Shown here: piece after piece, positions 40,034-48,291 of the stretch
Layout: each line of letters opens with the position of its first letter
How positions within the stretch are numbered: position 1 is the first letter of the stretch
IMG/VR virus record: IMGVR_UViG_3300017987_000001
Span: 1 to 64,000 of that record
DNA: 64,000 bases
Direction: 5' to 3' (one strand)
DNA from: a virus
Translations under genes and position numbers: made by a program
The notes under the pieces: model-generated
What the model was told of the DNA's origin: nothing
Database searches by the model: none
Seen by the model: the letters and a program-made list of their open reading frames with translations, nothing else

Positions 40034-42682
40034 TTACGGTCGGGTGTTTGACCAGCGGCGCGCTTCGTTCTCCCAGTAGTCGAGGTTGAGGATGAAGCCG
40101 TTCGACCCTGATTCGAAGCCGTTTTGCCGGGAGTTGACTGCCAGCTCCCGGATCGCGGTTTCAGTATCCGGTTTTGGATACGCTTTGAGCGCTTTGAGGA
40201 GCGCTGGCTCGTGGACAAAGACTTTCTCGGCACCATCGTCAATAACGACAAGGGTGCTTTGAGAGCGAACGTCGCCAGCGCCGCGTCGCTGGAAGTCTGC
40301 ATAGATGTCGTCATGGTCTACCCTCAATTTCTGATCTTCCCGCACCCAAAAGATCAGCTGCAGCAGCTTCAGGTCAGGGCTGCCGATGTCCGGCGTCTGA
40401 ATCAGCTTCGCAGCTTCGGAGAATACGCCCATATCGAGAGCATGTAGCTCTTCGTCCGCCCACTCTGTGAGCGCAGTCAGTACGCTAGACTGAAGGTTGG
40501 ACCCGAATCCCAGTTGGAATCCCCGAGCCTGCAGCCATGCGACAAAGCGCATGGCGCCCTGCAACTTCGGGAGGGCCGTACGCTGTGAAATCACCTCCGA
40601 ACTGTGGATGAAGACCCAGCTATCTCCGACGGCCAGCGCCACGGCCTGCGGCTTCGCGAACTGCGTCATGATGTTGACCTGATCCGTGGCGCTGAGTCGG
40701 GCGAGGATGTGCGTGGCTTGCGGGTCGAAGTCGACCCAGATCGGGTAGCCGTGCTGGTTGCTCTCCTTGTGGACATCCTGAAGTGCGTAGGCGGGCTGCT
40801 TGCGCGCCATCCGCTCGTGCTGGAACGTCGGCATGTCGAGCTGTCGGGCGAAGTGCCGACCGACAATGCTCGCTATGGAGCCTACACCCCCCACGAACGC
40901 GATCGGGGATACCTCATCGCCCACGACCGGGGCCAAGAGGTTTGCCATGAAGCAAGCCAATCCGGCCCAGATCGTGGCGTTCTCCTTCGTGTTCGTCATC
41001 GCCGCGTCCCAGTCCCCCTGACTCAGTGGCTCCGAGGTCAGGTTGGCTGCCGGGAGCTTCGACCCCATGGCATACAGCGTGTCATCGATGCGTCCGTCCC
41101 GAATACTGAAGTTCGGGAAGATGAATGCCTGCTGGTCCGGGTACCACCCGATGCGACTGTACCCCTGCGCATAGACGGGGGGACAGAACTGCTTCGCGAT
41201 CTCGATGATGTGCCGTCCCATGATCCGCTGCAGCGTCGGAACGCCCAGACCTCCGGCCATCATCGTCTTGCGCAGCCAGTCGGCCGGGCGCCGCTCGACA
41301 ACATCGATGTGCTCTTGGAAGCGGACCGTCTTGCCTTCGGCAGTGATCGTGCCCTCGTACTGATCGACCCCGGAGTCCTGCGCGTGAATGGCGCGGGTGA
41401 TTCGGATGACGGCATTGCACAGCAGCTCGCGGTGTCCGTCGCGCACGATCCACCACGCTCCGTCCGCTTCGACGACGCGCTGCTTGTTGACATAGACCGC
41501 CTGCTCGATCGGCTTCTCGCCAATAACCTGCTTCACCATCTCGCGCTCGATGGTCGAGCACAGCTCGTAGACGCGATTCATGTCGTATGCGGTCAGGTCG
41601 AGGCTCTTGATCGTGTCATAGATCTCGCCGCGATCGTCGTGCGTCAGAATGTACTGCTTCAGTGCTTCCGACCACGGCACCGCCGAGTCGGACATCAGCG
41701 TGAGCACCTTCGGGACCGTCGTATGTCGCAGATACTCGTAGGCGTCCGAGAAGCGCGGCCTCGTCGCGACGTGCGCGCGTGCATGCTTGCGCGACTGGAA
41801 GAACATCCGGAAGCTGAGTTCGTGGTCCCAGAAGATCACGCGCCGCGCGTAGATCGACATCCACGACTTGTCCGTCATCGTCCCATACACCACGACCTTC
41901 AGCGGCTCGTTCTCACAAACGAAGTTCCGCCGCTGCAGCTGAAGTGCGAACAGCGGGTCGCTGACGGCGAGAACGATGTCGTCCTCCAGTCCAGTCGAGT
42001 CGAGCATCATGAGACCGTCGTCGCGCGGGGCGTCCCACAGGTGCACGCGCGCCGTACCGCTCTTCCCGATCAGCAGGAACGATACGATGCGCCCGGGCAC
42101 GTCGTAGTACGGGCACACGAAGAAGTACGTGTTGAAGCCGTTCGGGACGTCGAGGCCAGCCCTGCGGGCCGTTGCCTTGTCAGCACAACCGAGGAAGCGC
42201 CCAAGCGTAGCTGCCCACTCGGCCGGTACGCTGCGCCCGATCCAGAGCTGGTGCGCTTGGAACAGCTCCAGCCAATGCTGGTTAATGTTGAGCACCTGCT
42301 GGCGGGCATTCTCGAAGAACTGCTGGAACTGCTTGCGCCTCGTGATGTAGTACTTGACGTATGACTCGACGCACTCACGGGTTAGCTCACTGACCGTCAT
42401 GGGGATCAGGCGCTGCTTCGCCAGCTCAAGCACCGCAGCGTGTAGGTCGTGGAAGCCGTGTCCGGCCGCGTACAGCTCGATCGAGTCCCCGTTGAAGTTG
42501 CAGGCACGACAGGTGTACCAGCGACCGCCCGCGCCGGGAGACACGTAAACGTAGAGCGATTCACGCCTACAGAGCGGGCATACGGTAGCGGAGGGGAGAT
42601 GATTCTTGACCGGCACGTCGAAAGACTGTAATATCTGGTCGTGACCTATGTGAACATTCAAGTCCGTTGGAGGGTTTACCAT
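40034..42682 (-). CDS. CHC2-zinc primase-like replication protein
   Basis: 882 residues. N-terminal zinc finger CPLC...CRAC (about 35-60) followed by GDSIELYAA, as in DnaG/gp4-type primases. A toprim-like stretch around 230-270 (DIVLAVSDPLFAL, VVVYG). The C-terminal half resembles the DUF927-type helicase region, but its P-loop-like GGVGSIASIVG lacks the GKS Lys, so ATPase activity is doubtful. The ATG at 42682 has no ribosome site and overlaps the divergent gene's ATG; a later start is possible. Confidence 0.8.
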   Translation of the reverse strand: MVNPPTDLNVHIGHDQILQSFDVPVKNHLPSATVCPLCRRESLYVYVSPGAGGRWYTCRACNFNGDSIELYAAGHGFHDLHAAVLELAKQRLIPMTVSELTRECVESYVKYYITRRKQFQQFFENARQQVLNINQHWLELFQAHQLWIGRSVPAEWAATLGRFLGCADKATARRAGLDVPNGFNTYFFVCPYYDVPGRIVSFLLIGKSGTARVHLWDAPRDDGLMMLDSTGLEDDIVLAVSDPLFALQLQRRNFVCENEPLKVVVYGTMTDKSWMSIYARRVIFWDHELSFRMFFQSRKHARAHVATRPRFSDAYEYLRHTTVPKVLTLMSDSAVPWSEALKQYILTHDDRGEIYDTIKSLDLTAYDMNRVYELCSTIEREMVKQVIGEKPIEQAVYVNKQRVVEADGAWWIVRDGHRELLCNAVIRITRAIHAQDSGVDQYEGTITAEGKTVRFQEHIDVVERRPADWLRKTMMAGGLGVPTLQRIMGRHIIEIAKQFCPPVYAQGYSRIGWYPDQQAFIFPNFSIRDGRIDDTLYAMGSKLPAANLTSEPLSQGDWDAAMTNTKENATIWAGLACFMANLLAPVVGDEVSPIAFVGGVGSIASIVGRHFARQLDMPTFQHERMARKQPAYALQDVHKESNQHGYPIWVDFDPQATHILARLSATDQVNIMTQFAKPQAVALAVGDSWVFIHSSEVISQRTALPKLQGAMRFVAWLQARGFQLGFGSNLQSSVLTALTEWADEELHALDMGVFSEAAKLIQTPDIGSPDLKLLQLIFWVREDQKLRVDHDDIYADFQRRGAGDVRSQSTLVVIDDGAEKVFVHEPALLKALKAYPKPDTETAIRELAVNSRQNGFESGSNGFILNLDYWENEARRWSNTRP
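42606..42634 (+). promoter_or_regulatory. Sigma70-like promoter for the plus-strand operon
   Basis: TTGACC (42606-42611), a 17-nt spacer and TAATAT (42629-42634). Transcription would begin near 42641, leaving a 40-nt leader that carries GGAGG before the ATG at 42681. It lies inside the first codons of the divergent primase-like gene, if that gene starts at 42682. Confidence 0.7.
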
Positions 42683-43814
42683 GCCCGTTGCCCAGATCGT
42701 TGATGTTGCCAGCGATGCGAGCCATCAGACACTATTCAAGCTCGCCAAGCTTGTCGACTTCCCCGCCTTCGTGAAGGATGCGGACGCCGACGATGCCGAG
42801 ACGGTCAGCAAGCTCCCTCCAGCGGTATTCGCCGACCCGATCAACCGCAAGTTCCCGTGCCACACGAAGGCAGCAACGTGGCTCTCGCAGCTGTACTTCC
42901 TCGACTCCCGGCATCAGTACCCTACCCGCCGGATTTCAGAAGTTCAAGACCGAATCAGCAAGGCTGCTGCTTTCTTCGCGATCGACGAGGACGTGAAGCA
43001 GGCAATGGCCCGCTGGGGCGACCACGAGAAGACCACGCAGGAGCTGACAGACCGCGATTTCGCCATCATCGCCGACTTCGACGACCAGCGTCATCGCGCG
43101 CTGCCCATCAACAACGCCGAGAGCATCAAGGCAGCTGCACGGGAGATCTCCGAGAAGAAGGCCAACTACCCCTTCGAGATTCGCCACCTCGCCGCTCGTC
43201 GTATCCTGCACGCCGCCAAGGAGCAGCAGGTGCAGCTCCCACTGGAGACCACCGAGTATCTGCACAAGGCCGCAGGCTTCGGCATGACGCTGCCCGAGCG
43301 CGCCGCCGAGAAGCTTGGCCTTCGCGTGCTCATGATGCCGAAGAGTGCATCCGCCGAGCGGCTCACCGGCGCGAAGCTCGCTCAGACCATCTCGAAGATG
43401 GAAGAGATCTCGAACTCCGAGCTTGTGAAGCTCGCGCACATCGTCGATCGCATCGACCTTGAGTTCGGACTGCATCACCACTACGACGAGGGTGTCGACA
43501 CCCCCGAGGAGATCTTCTTCGAGCTGACCTCCAACAAGGCTGCGTCTCTTCGTGACGACTACGTCGAGCTGACCACCGGTACGATCGTCCCGATCAGCGC
43601 GCTGGAGAACATCCCCATCGCCAAGGTCGCTGCAGCGCTCGGTGACGACTTCATGAAGTCGATCACCGCTGACGGCAATCTCGACATCGACTTCGACAAG
43701 TTCGCGCGCATCGCTCCGACGCTTCCACGCAGCGACGCTGAACTGCTTGAGCGCGCGATCGCGTCTTGCGGCGTCAACCTCGACGCGCTCGGCATGGACG
43801 AGCTGGTGAGCTGA
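42681..43814 (+). CDS. Unknown protein, possibly structural
   Basis: 377 residues, mainly helical. The segment FADPINRKFPCHTKAATWLS near residue 50 resembles a motif I have seen in large-phage proteins of unknown role. GGAGG lies 7 nt before the ATG, behind a good promoter. Followed by two plus-strand genes with tight junctions (TGATG), so all three probably form an operon. Assignment as a virion or assembly protein is inference from position. Confidence 0.8.
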   Translation: MPVAQIVDVASDASHQTLFKLAKLVDFPAFVKDADADDAETVSKLPPAVFADPINRKFPCHTKAATWLSQLYFLDSRHQYPTRRISEVQDRISKAAAFFAIDEDVKQAMARWGDHEKTTQELTDRDFAIIADFDDQRHRALPINNAESIKAAAREISEKKANYPFEIRHLAARRILHAAKEQQVQLPLETTEYLHKAAGFGMTLPERAAEKLGLRVLMMPKSASAERLTGAKLAQTISKMEEISNSELVKLAHIVDRIDLEFGLHHHYDEGVDTPEEIFFELTSNKAASLRDDYVELTTGTIVPISALENIPIAKVAAALGDDFMKSITADGNLDIDFDKFARIAPTLPRSDAELLERAIASCGVNLDALGMDELVS

Positions 43815-44041
43815 TGCCTGCAACGAACGGTCTTCCTATCAATCCGGCGCTCAGTCCGATGAAGATGAAGATCCGGGCGATGATGAACGCGTCCAAGCAG
43901 AACCCGAACAGTCAGAAGACCAAGGCGAACATGAGCCTGCTCACGCAGACCGGCGGTATCACGCCGCAGGCTGCCGCACTCGCACTCGTCGAGAAGCGCG
44001 CACAGATCGATCGCTTCGTCGATCACATCCTGTTTGGATAA
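43814..44041 (+). CDS. Small basic protein
   Basis: 75 residues with many Met, Lys, Asn and Gln at the start (PMKMKIRAMMNASKQNPN) and a helical C-terminus. The ATG shares its A with the previous TGA. Unknown function. Confidence 0.8.
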   Translation: MPATNGLPINPALSPMKMKIRAMMNASKQNPNSQKTKANMSLLTQTGGITPQAAALALVEKRAQIDRFVDHILFG

Positions 44042-44043
44042 CC

Positions 44044-44796
44044 ATGCCCCTGCTCCGCAAGGACCAACTCGCTGCTGTCATCGAGAACGAGGAGTCGCTT
44101 GCGACTACGCTCCTCGTCGCGTGTATCGATCAGTTCGGCACCGACTTCTTCGAGTGGGAGCCTCAGACATTCGACCTCGAACTGAAGGGCGCCTTCGGCA
44201 CCGAGATGCCGCAGGTCAATCGCGACAAGCTCTGGGCACTCATCACGTCTCTCACCACGAACCTCTTCTACATCAGCCTTGAGACGTTCATCCCCACCTG
44301 CAACTCACTGAACGACGCCGAGGCGAACTTCCAGTATTACGACCCCGTCACCAGCGAAGAGGCGGCGTGGGCGATCACCGAGGTGCTTCTCAACAGCCCG
44401 CCGGAGGGTGACGAAGATCCGGCCGATCGCTTTAGCCACGAGATCAAGCAGTACATCGGGTACACGCTCGAATCGGAGGGGATCACCGAGCCTCCGGCAT
44501 CGCTGGAACCCTACGTCGAGATGCGCGCGAAGCCCGGCGAAGATCTCGGGATTACCGTCGGCCCGGACGAGACGATGGTGAAGATGTACGCTGATCGGCA
44601 GGCTGGTGAGAAGGAGAACATCGAGAAGTACGTTACGGACCGTCTGGACCAGCTGGCTGCTCAGCTTCAACAGCTTCCGCTTGTGCACGGCGAGGTTGCC
44701 GGGCTTGTTGATCACCTACGACAAGCGCGAGTAGCCGCGACAGCGATATCCCAACCTGCAGAATCGGCGGCCCCCAACCCTCTGCCACTTCTGTAG
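44044..44796 (+). CDS. Unknown acidic protein
   Basis: 250 residues, acidic and mostly helical with aromatic patches (FGTDFFEWEP). The C-terminus (residues about 197-250) is Gln/Ala-rich and overlaps the convergent gene at 44633-45136 by 164 bp. No family recognised. Last gene of the plus-strand operon. Confidence 0.8.
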   Translation: MPLLRKDQLAAVIENEESLATTLLVACIDQFGTDFFEWEPQTFDLELKGAFGTEMPQVNRDKLWALITSLTTNLFYISLETFIPTCNSLNDAEANFQYYDPVTSEEAAWAITEVLLNSPPEGDEDPADRFSHEIKQYIGYTLESEGITEPPASLEPYVEMRAKPGEDLGITVGPDETMVKMYADRQAGEKENIEKYVTDRLDQLAAQLQQLPLVHGEVAGLVDHLRQARVAATAISQPAESAAPNPLPLL

Positions 44797-45136
44797 CCTT
44801 CCTGAAGTCGAAGTAGCTCCGATTGGTCAGCAGGTCTGCCAGCAACGACGTCACCTGATTGTCGAGCACCGTCAGCAGCAGCGGAGTACGCTTCGTCTGC
44901 CCCCACTGCTCCATCGTCTCCCTGTAGTGCCGGAAGATCGCCTGCACGTGCTGGAGCGTATGCCCTACGTCGAGCAGTAGCTGCGAGCCGAGCACCGCCA
45001 TCGTCTCGGTCTCGCTGAGCTTGTCATCGTCGGTGACGTCGCGATTGAACACAGAAGCGACAACAGTCCGAACAAGCCCACTGCCGGGCTTGATCGGACT
45101 GTCGTTGAGCTGCTTCTGTGAGATGTCGTAAGACAT
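44633..45136 (-). CDS. Hypothetical protein with long convergent overlap
   Basis: 167 residues, helical, starting SYDISQKQLND and ending in a low-complexity Ala/Gln/Pro tail that lies opposite the end of the plus-strand gene. The ATG shares its A with the upstream TGA (TGATG). The two proteins' last 54 residues are encoded on opposite strands of the same DNA. Possible tail or virion-assembly role by position only. Confidence 0.75.
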   Translation of the reverse strand: MSYDISQKQLNDSPIKPGSGLVRTVVASVFNRDVTDDDKLSETETMAVLGSQLLLDVGHTLQHVQAIFRHYRETMEQWGQTKRTPLLLTVLDNQVTSLLADLLTNRSYFDFRKATEVAEGWGPPILQVGISLSRLLALVVGDQQARQPRRAQAEAVEAEQPAGPDGP

Positions 45137-45534
45137 CAGATACCCGGAGTGAGCCGGAAGTCGCGCCGCCAGACCTGCGGGTTGCGCTGCTCTTCCTTCG
45201 CCGCAGCCATCTCCTCCTCGGGCACGTACATGCCCGCGAGCGCCTCGATACCGGCGTTGGTCAGTCCGAACTCGAAGCGCTGGGCATAGGCAAGGTTCCG
45301 CGCCTTCGTCGACATCAGCTGCTCGGGGTCTGCGCACTCCACCGTCACGTGCAGCTTGCCGCCCTCGAACTTCGACTCGACGACCTTGACGTCCCCGTCC
45401 TCTTTCGGGATGCCCTTCCCGCCCGACTGATTCTTCGCCTCCGCCTGCTGCCCCTGCTCGCCTACCGGCTTCGGCTGCAGGATGTTCCCAACCCGTCTTC
45501 CTTCAGTGTCGTGAGAGTCGAATGGATCGCCCAT
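45136..45534 (-). CDS. Hypothetical protein
   Basis: 132 residues. Polar, Gln/Gly/Lys-rich first 50 residues, then a strand-helix segment (KLHVTVECADPEQL) and a Glu-rich helix. GAAAGGAG precedes the ATG. Coupled to the next gene. Confidence 0.8.
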   Translation of the reverse strand: MGDPFDSHDTEGRRVGNILQPKPVGEQGQQAEAKNQSGGKGIPKEDGDVKVVESKFEGGKLHVTVECADPEQLMSTKARNLAYAQRFEFGLTNAGIEALAGMYVPEEEMAAAKEEQRNPQVWRRDFRLTPGI

Positions 45535-45559
45535 AACGATCTCCTTTCAAGGTTCGTTC

Positions 45560-45589
45560 AGTGTAAATCAACCCTCATGCTCAGGTCAA
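45560..45589 (-). promoter_or_regulatory. Possible sigma70-like promoter
   Basis: TTGACC (45589-45584) and TACACT (45565-45560) with an 18-nt spacer on the minus strand. It lies just after the terminator at 45611-45634 and 26 bases before the ATG of 45136-45534, a sensible place for a new transcription unit. The -10 is only a four-of-six match. Confidence 0.45.
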
Positions 45590-45610
45590 GCGGAACTGAT
45601 AGCTAAAAAA

Positions 45611-45634
45611 AGCCCGGGCTAGAATGCCCGGGCT
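45611..45634 (-). terminator. Rho-independent terminator
   Basis: Perfect 9-bp stem AGCCCGGGC with a 6-nt loop, followed on the minus strand by seven T. The TAG stop of the 40-codon gene at 45619-45741 lies inside the hairpin. Confidence 0.9.
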
Positions 45635-45741
45635 GTGAGTTCATGCCACATCCAGCTGAGTACGTGAAAGAAGATCCACGCACCTAAGATCCAGCCAACC
45701 ACACGGGCCGTCCACGTGTCGGACGCGTCCATCTTGGCCAT
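45619..45741 (-). CDS. 40-residue single-pass membrane peptide
   Basis: A short polar start, one Trp-rich hydrophobic helix (about residues 14-32) and a short tail. GAGAGG lies 5 nt before the ATG, which directly follows the TAG of the previous gene. The stop is within the terminator stem. Good signals for a real small gene; function unknown. Confidence 0.62.
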   Translation of the reverse strand: MAKMDASDTWTARVVGWILGAWIFFHVLSWMWHELTARAF

Positions 45742-46032
45742 CTAGACCTCTCGTCGCTGCGTCTTGCCTTTCGGTCCCCGTATGTAGAGGACAAGCTTGT
45801 CGGCCTTCAGCAGCTGCTTCAGCGCCAGCAGCGAGGCTGGCGTTTTCGCGAGCGCAGTACGCACCGCGATGACGGACTGTGAGAGCTTGGCGCGCTTCGC
45901 GCACGTCCCACATCCGCCCTTCTTCTTTCTCATTGCGTTGTAGACGGCCTGTAGCAGCGGTACGCGCTTCCGCGCATTGCTGTCTTTGGCTAGGTTCAGT
46001 AGCGTCGCATCTGATACTGTGACCGTCTTCAT
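45742..46032 (-). CDS. Basic protein with CGTC motif
   Basis: 96 residues, basic and helical, with GGCGTCAKR in the middle and a C-terminal YIRGPKGKTQRREV. The Cys pair may bind metal or be redox-active. GGAGG precedes the ATG at 46032, with a stable hairpin further upstream. Unknown family. Confidence 0.78.
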   Translation of the reverse strand: MKTVTVSDATLLNLAKDSNARKRVPLLQAVYNAMRKKKGGCGTCAKRAKLSQSVIAVRTALAKTPASLLALKQLLKADKLVLYIRGPKGKTQRREV

Positions 46033-46056
46033 ATGTATCCTCCGGGGTGGGAAGAT

Positions 46057-46082
46057 GCCCTCGCTCACCCGAGAGCGAGGGC
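46057..46082 (-). promoter_or_regulatory. 5' leader hairpin
   Basis: A 9-bp stem (GCCCTCGCT and its complement, 8-nt loop) sits 14 bases upstream of the ribosome site of 45742-46032. It could stabilise the transcript's 5' end or mark the end of an upstream RNA. Confidence 0.45.
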
Positions 46083-46437
46083 AAAGAGACTGCCGACGAA
46101 GGTATGGAGAGAGGGTCCGGGTACCGCACAGAACACCTGTACGAACTAACCGGGAACAATTGGTTAACGATGATCACGAGGGTCGTTCACTCCCTTGGAC
46201 GAACTACCTTCGGGTAAGATAGGCGCCCTGTTCACACCGAACTGCGCTTGAGCCTTCACTTAGTTGTACGCGTCCAACTATCCAGCTCATTGGGTACGCT
46301 GACCCTTGGTTTGCATGTAATCGATGGTACGATCACACACGCAGTCGACTCACCAAGGGCGGTCAAAGCATCACGACCACCTTAACCTTGATCGCTATGT
46401 ACTCCCTCCGGCCATTCGGCAGACTTCCCCCCAAAGA
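46083..46437. other. Gene-free 355-bp region with short repeats
   Basis: No convincing reading frame. It holds two direct repeats of ACGAACTA followed by C-rich/CGGG (46141-46154 and 46199-46214, 58 bp apart) and copy 3 of the TTGNACGCGTNCAA element (46264-46277). On the minus strand near 46204-46214 the string CCGAAGGTAGT resembles part of the Ro-binding stem of animal Y RNAs, but the matching second strand is not seen. It could be a control region, a small RNA or an origin. Confidence 0.4.
46264..46277. repeat. Near-palindromic TTGNACGCGTNCAA element, copy 3
   Basis: Non-coding copy of the element described at 16558-16571, sharing with it the flanking GATAGT on the minus strand. Its distance to the nearest minus-strand gene is about 230 bp. 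Confidence 0.4.
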
Positions 46438-46464
46438 AACGGCCCGCGAACGACGCGGGCCGTT
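46438..46464 (-). terminator. Terminator of the Ro60 gene
   Basis: A perfect 11-bp stem (AACGGCCCGCG and complement) with a 5-nt loop lies five bases after the stop of the Ro60-like gene, followed on the minus strand by TTTCTTT (counting stem bases). Confidence 0.85.
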
Positions 46465-46469
46465 TGCTT

Positions 46470-48137
46470 CTACATTTTAGCCGTCAGCTTGTCCAGATCA
46501 ATGGCCTTGATCTGATCGAGCCAGTAATCGGCTGCACGTCCGGCGCTCCAGTCACCGATGTACGTGAAGACCTGATCGGAGAAGCCGCCGATCTGGTACA
46601 CGTCCGGATGATTCTCCGGCATCTGGTTGCTGGTGTTGGCGTACACGTTAATGTTCACCAACTGCGCCTTCGGGTTGCGCTTCTTGTAAGCCGCCCACGC
46701 CGTGGCCATCCCAGTGGCTCGGGAGCCATAGATGGATCCGAACTCGGCGTACGGCGTCTCGACCCACGCCTCGTTGTCCGAGACGTAGATCACCAGATTG
46801 CCCTTGTGCTTCTGGGCGTTCAGGTGCTTCAGCGCGACGGAGCAGTCCGTGCCTCCACCATGGAGCGCCAACTTGCGCGCGTTGGTCATGACCGAATCGC
46901 GCGGGTTGGCGGCAACCCGATGCACGCGCGTGTCGAACGGTACGATCGTCGTGGCGTCCGGGTTCTTGCGCAGCAGCGACGCTGCGACAAGCCCGGCCAC
47001 ATCCACGGCGAGCACCTTCGACGTTGCGCCTCCGCGCATGCCCGTGACAGGCCACGTCATCGATCCGCTCGTGTCAATGCAGACCGCGACGTTACCTTCG
47101 ATCGCCGGAACGTTCTCGCACGCGACTTCCATCGCGTCCTGTAGGGCGTTCGTGATCTTGGTCGGCGCCGAGCCTTCGTTCATCTTGAAGGCCATGAGGA
47201 TCTGGTACGGGAAGACCCGCGCCTTCCGGATCACGTCCGGGTCGCGCAGCTTCGCCGCGATCAGATCCACCATCGCAGGGTCGTTGTAGACCCCGTGACG
47301 GAGCGCCGTCTGCAGGTTCATCCTGCAGAAGTGCCAGCCGCCCTTCTTGAACAGTTCGCCCCATTCCGCCGTCGTCAGCGGGGAGGGGAGGCCGTCGAGC
47401 CGCTGGAACGGAACGGCCGGTACTTCCATGGCCAGTCCGCTCTCGGGCATCTTCGCACCGTTCGCAACCACCTGCTTCATGGCCTTGAACGCTTCGAACT
47501 GCTGAACCAGCTCGGGCAGCTGACTCAGATACTTCGACACCGGATCCCCGTCCTTCTTCAGGAAGTACCTGTAGATGGCCGAGTGCTGCGGCGTCGCGGG
47601 CTTCGGGTGCATCATCGTGATGACGTCCTTCATGGACGGCTTCCCGATGTCCCATCTGAAGAGCATCTCCGGGGACGTCCGGTCGAGCATCTGCTGGAGC
47701 AGACGTCGCGGACGGTGACCGATGTTGTCGCGACCGGTCACGTTGCTCCAGAGGATCTCGAAGAACCTCAGGAACATCTTCCCATTGTCGATGATCTTCG
47801 GGAACGCCTTCTCCAGATGGCGCATTCCCTCATTTCCGAGAGTCGTGAGGTAGCACGCCAGCAACGCTGGCATGTCCTTCATGTACCCTCGCTGACGGGC
47901 GAAGACTGCGATCTTCGCCACTAGTTCAGCTGAGACCTTCGGGAGCAATCCCACGATGGCCTTCAGCTGGTCCTCGGCTGAGCTGTAGTACGCATCACCG
48001 AACGTGCACGTCGCAGCCATCTGCGCCAGTGCCAGTTCGGGCGACAATGCGTACGCAGCTCCCCCAGCCTCGTTGGCTGCGGTTGCCGCCGGTGCAGCGA
48101 ACCCACCTCGCTGCGATCGAAAGACTCGGTTACTCAT
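46470..48137 (-). CDS. Ro60/TROVE-domain RNA-binding protein
   Basis: 555 residues. TROVE HEAT-like repeats span about 31-340 (MAATCTFGDAYYSS, then ARQRGYMKDMPALLACYL). A C-terminal VWA domain has DTSGSM (355-360), FDTRV and GGGTDCSVAL. Ro proteins bind misfolded RNA and Y RNAs and help exonucleases degrade structured RNA. The N-terminus carries GGFAAP, the motif shared with the Ubl-locus proteins. It has its own promoter and terminator. GAGGAGGGC precedes the ATG at 48137. Confidence 0.92.
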   Translation of the reverse strand: MSNRVFRSQRGGFAAPAATAANEAGGAAYALSPELALAQMAATCTFGDAYYSSAEDQLKAIVGLLPKVSAELVAKIAVFARQRGYMKDMPALLACYLTTLGNEGMRHLEKAFPKIIDNGKMFLRFFEILWSNVTGRDNIGHRPRRLLQQMLDRTSPEMLFRWDIGKPSMKDVITMMHPKPATPQHSAIYRYFLKKDGDPVSKYLSQLPELVQQFEAFKAMKQVVANGAKMPESGLAMEVPAVPFQRLDGLPSPLTTAEWGELFKKGGWHFCRMNLQTALRHGVYNDPAMVDLIAAKLRDPDVIRKARVFPYQILMAFKMNEGSAPTKITNALQDAMEVACENVPAIEGNVAVCIDTSGSMTWPVTGMRGGATSKVLAVDVAGLVAASLLRKNPDATTIVPFDTRVHRVAANPRDSVMTNARKLALHGGGTDCSVALKHLNAQKHKGNLVIYVSDNEAWVETPYAEFGSIYGSRATGMATAWAAYKKRNPKAQLVNINVYANTSNQMPENHPDVYQIGGFSDQVFTYIGDWSAGRAADYWLDQIKAIDLDKLTAKM

Positions 48138-48263
48138 TCTGCCCTCCTCTCGAATAGCAGACAAAGCACGCGCTCGAAATGAGCGCATGGCGAACCGGGT
48201 CCAACATATAGTAACGCGATATGGGCCTGTTTTAACCCCGGCCTAGGGCGTTCCACGGGTGTC

Positions 48264-48291
48264 AGATTACAGCAAGTAGGTTGCTTGTCAA
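48264..48291 (-). promoter_or_regulatory. Promoter of the Ro60 gene
   Basis: Consensus -35 TTGACA (48291-48286), 16-nt spacer, -10 TAATCT (48269-48264) on the minus strand. The -35 overlaps the TGA of the preceding gene. The transcript would have a leader of about 120 nt with a GCGCTC/GAGCGC hairpin before the ribosome site; that leader might itself hold regulatory structure. Confidence 0.65.

Noticed and set aside
46083-46300. A further tRNA or a definite Y RNA in the gene-free region
   Set aside because: No cloverleaf closes, and the Y-like string has no complementary partner strand nearby.
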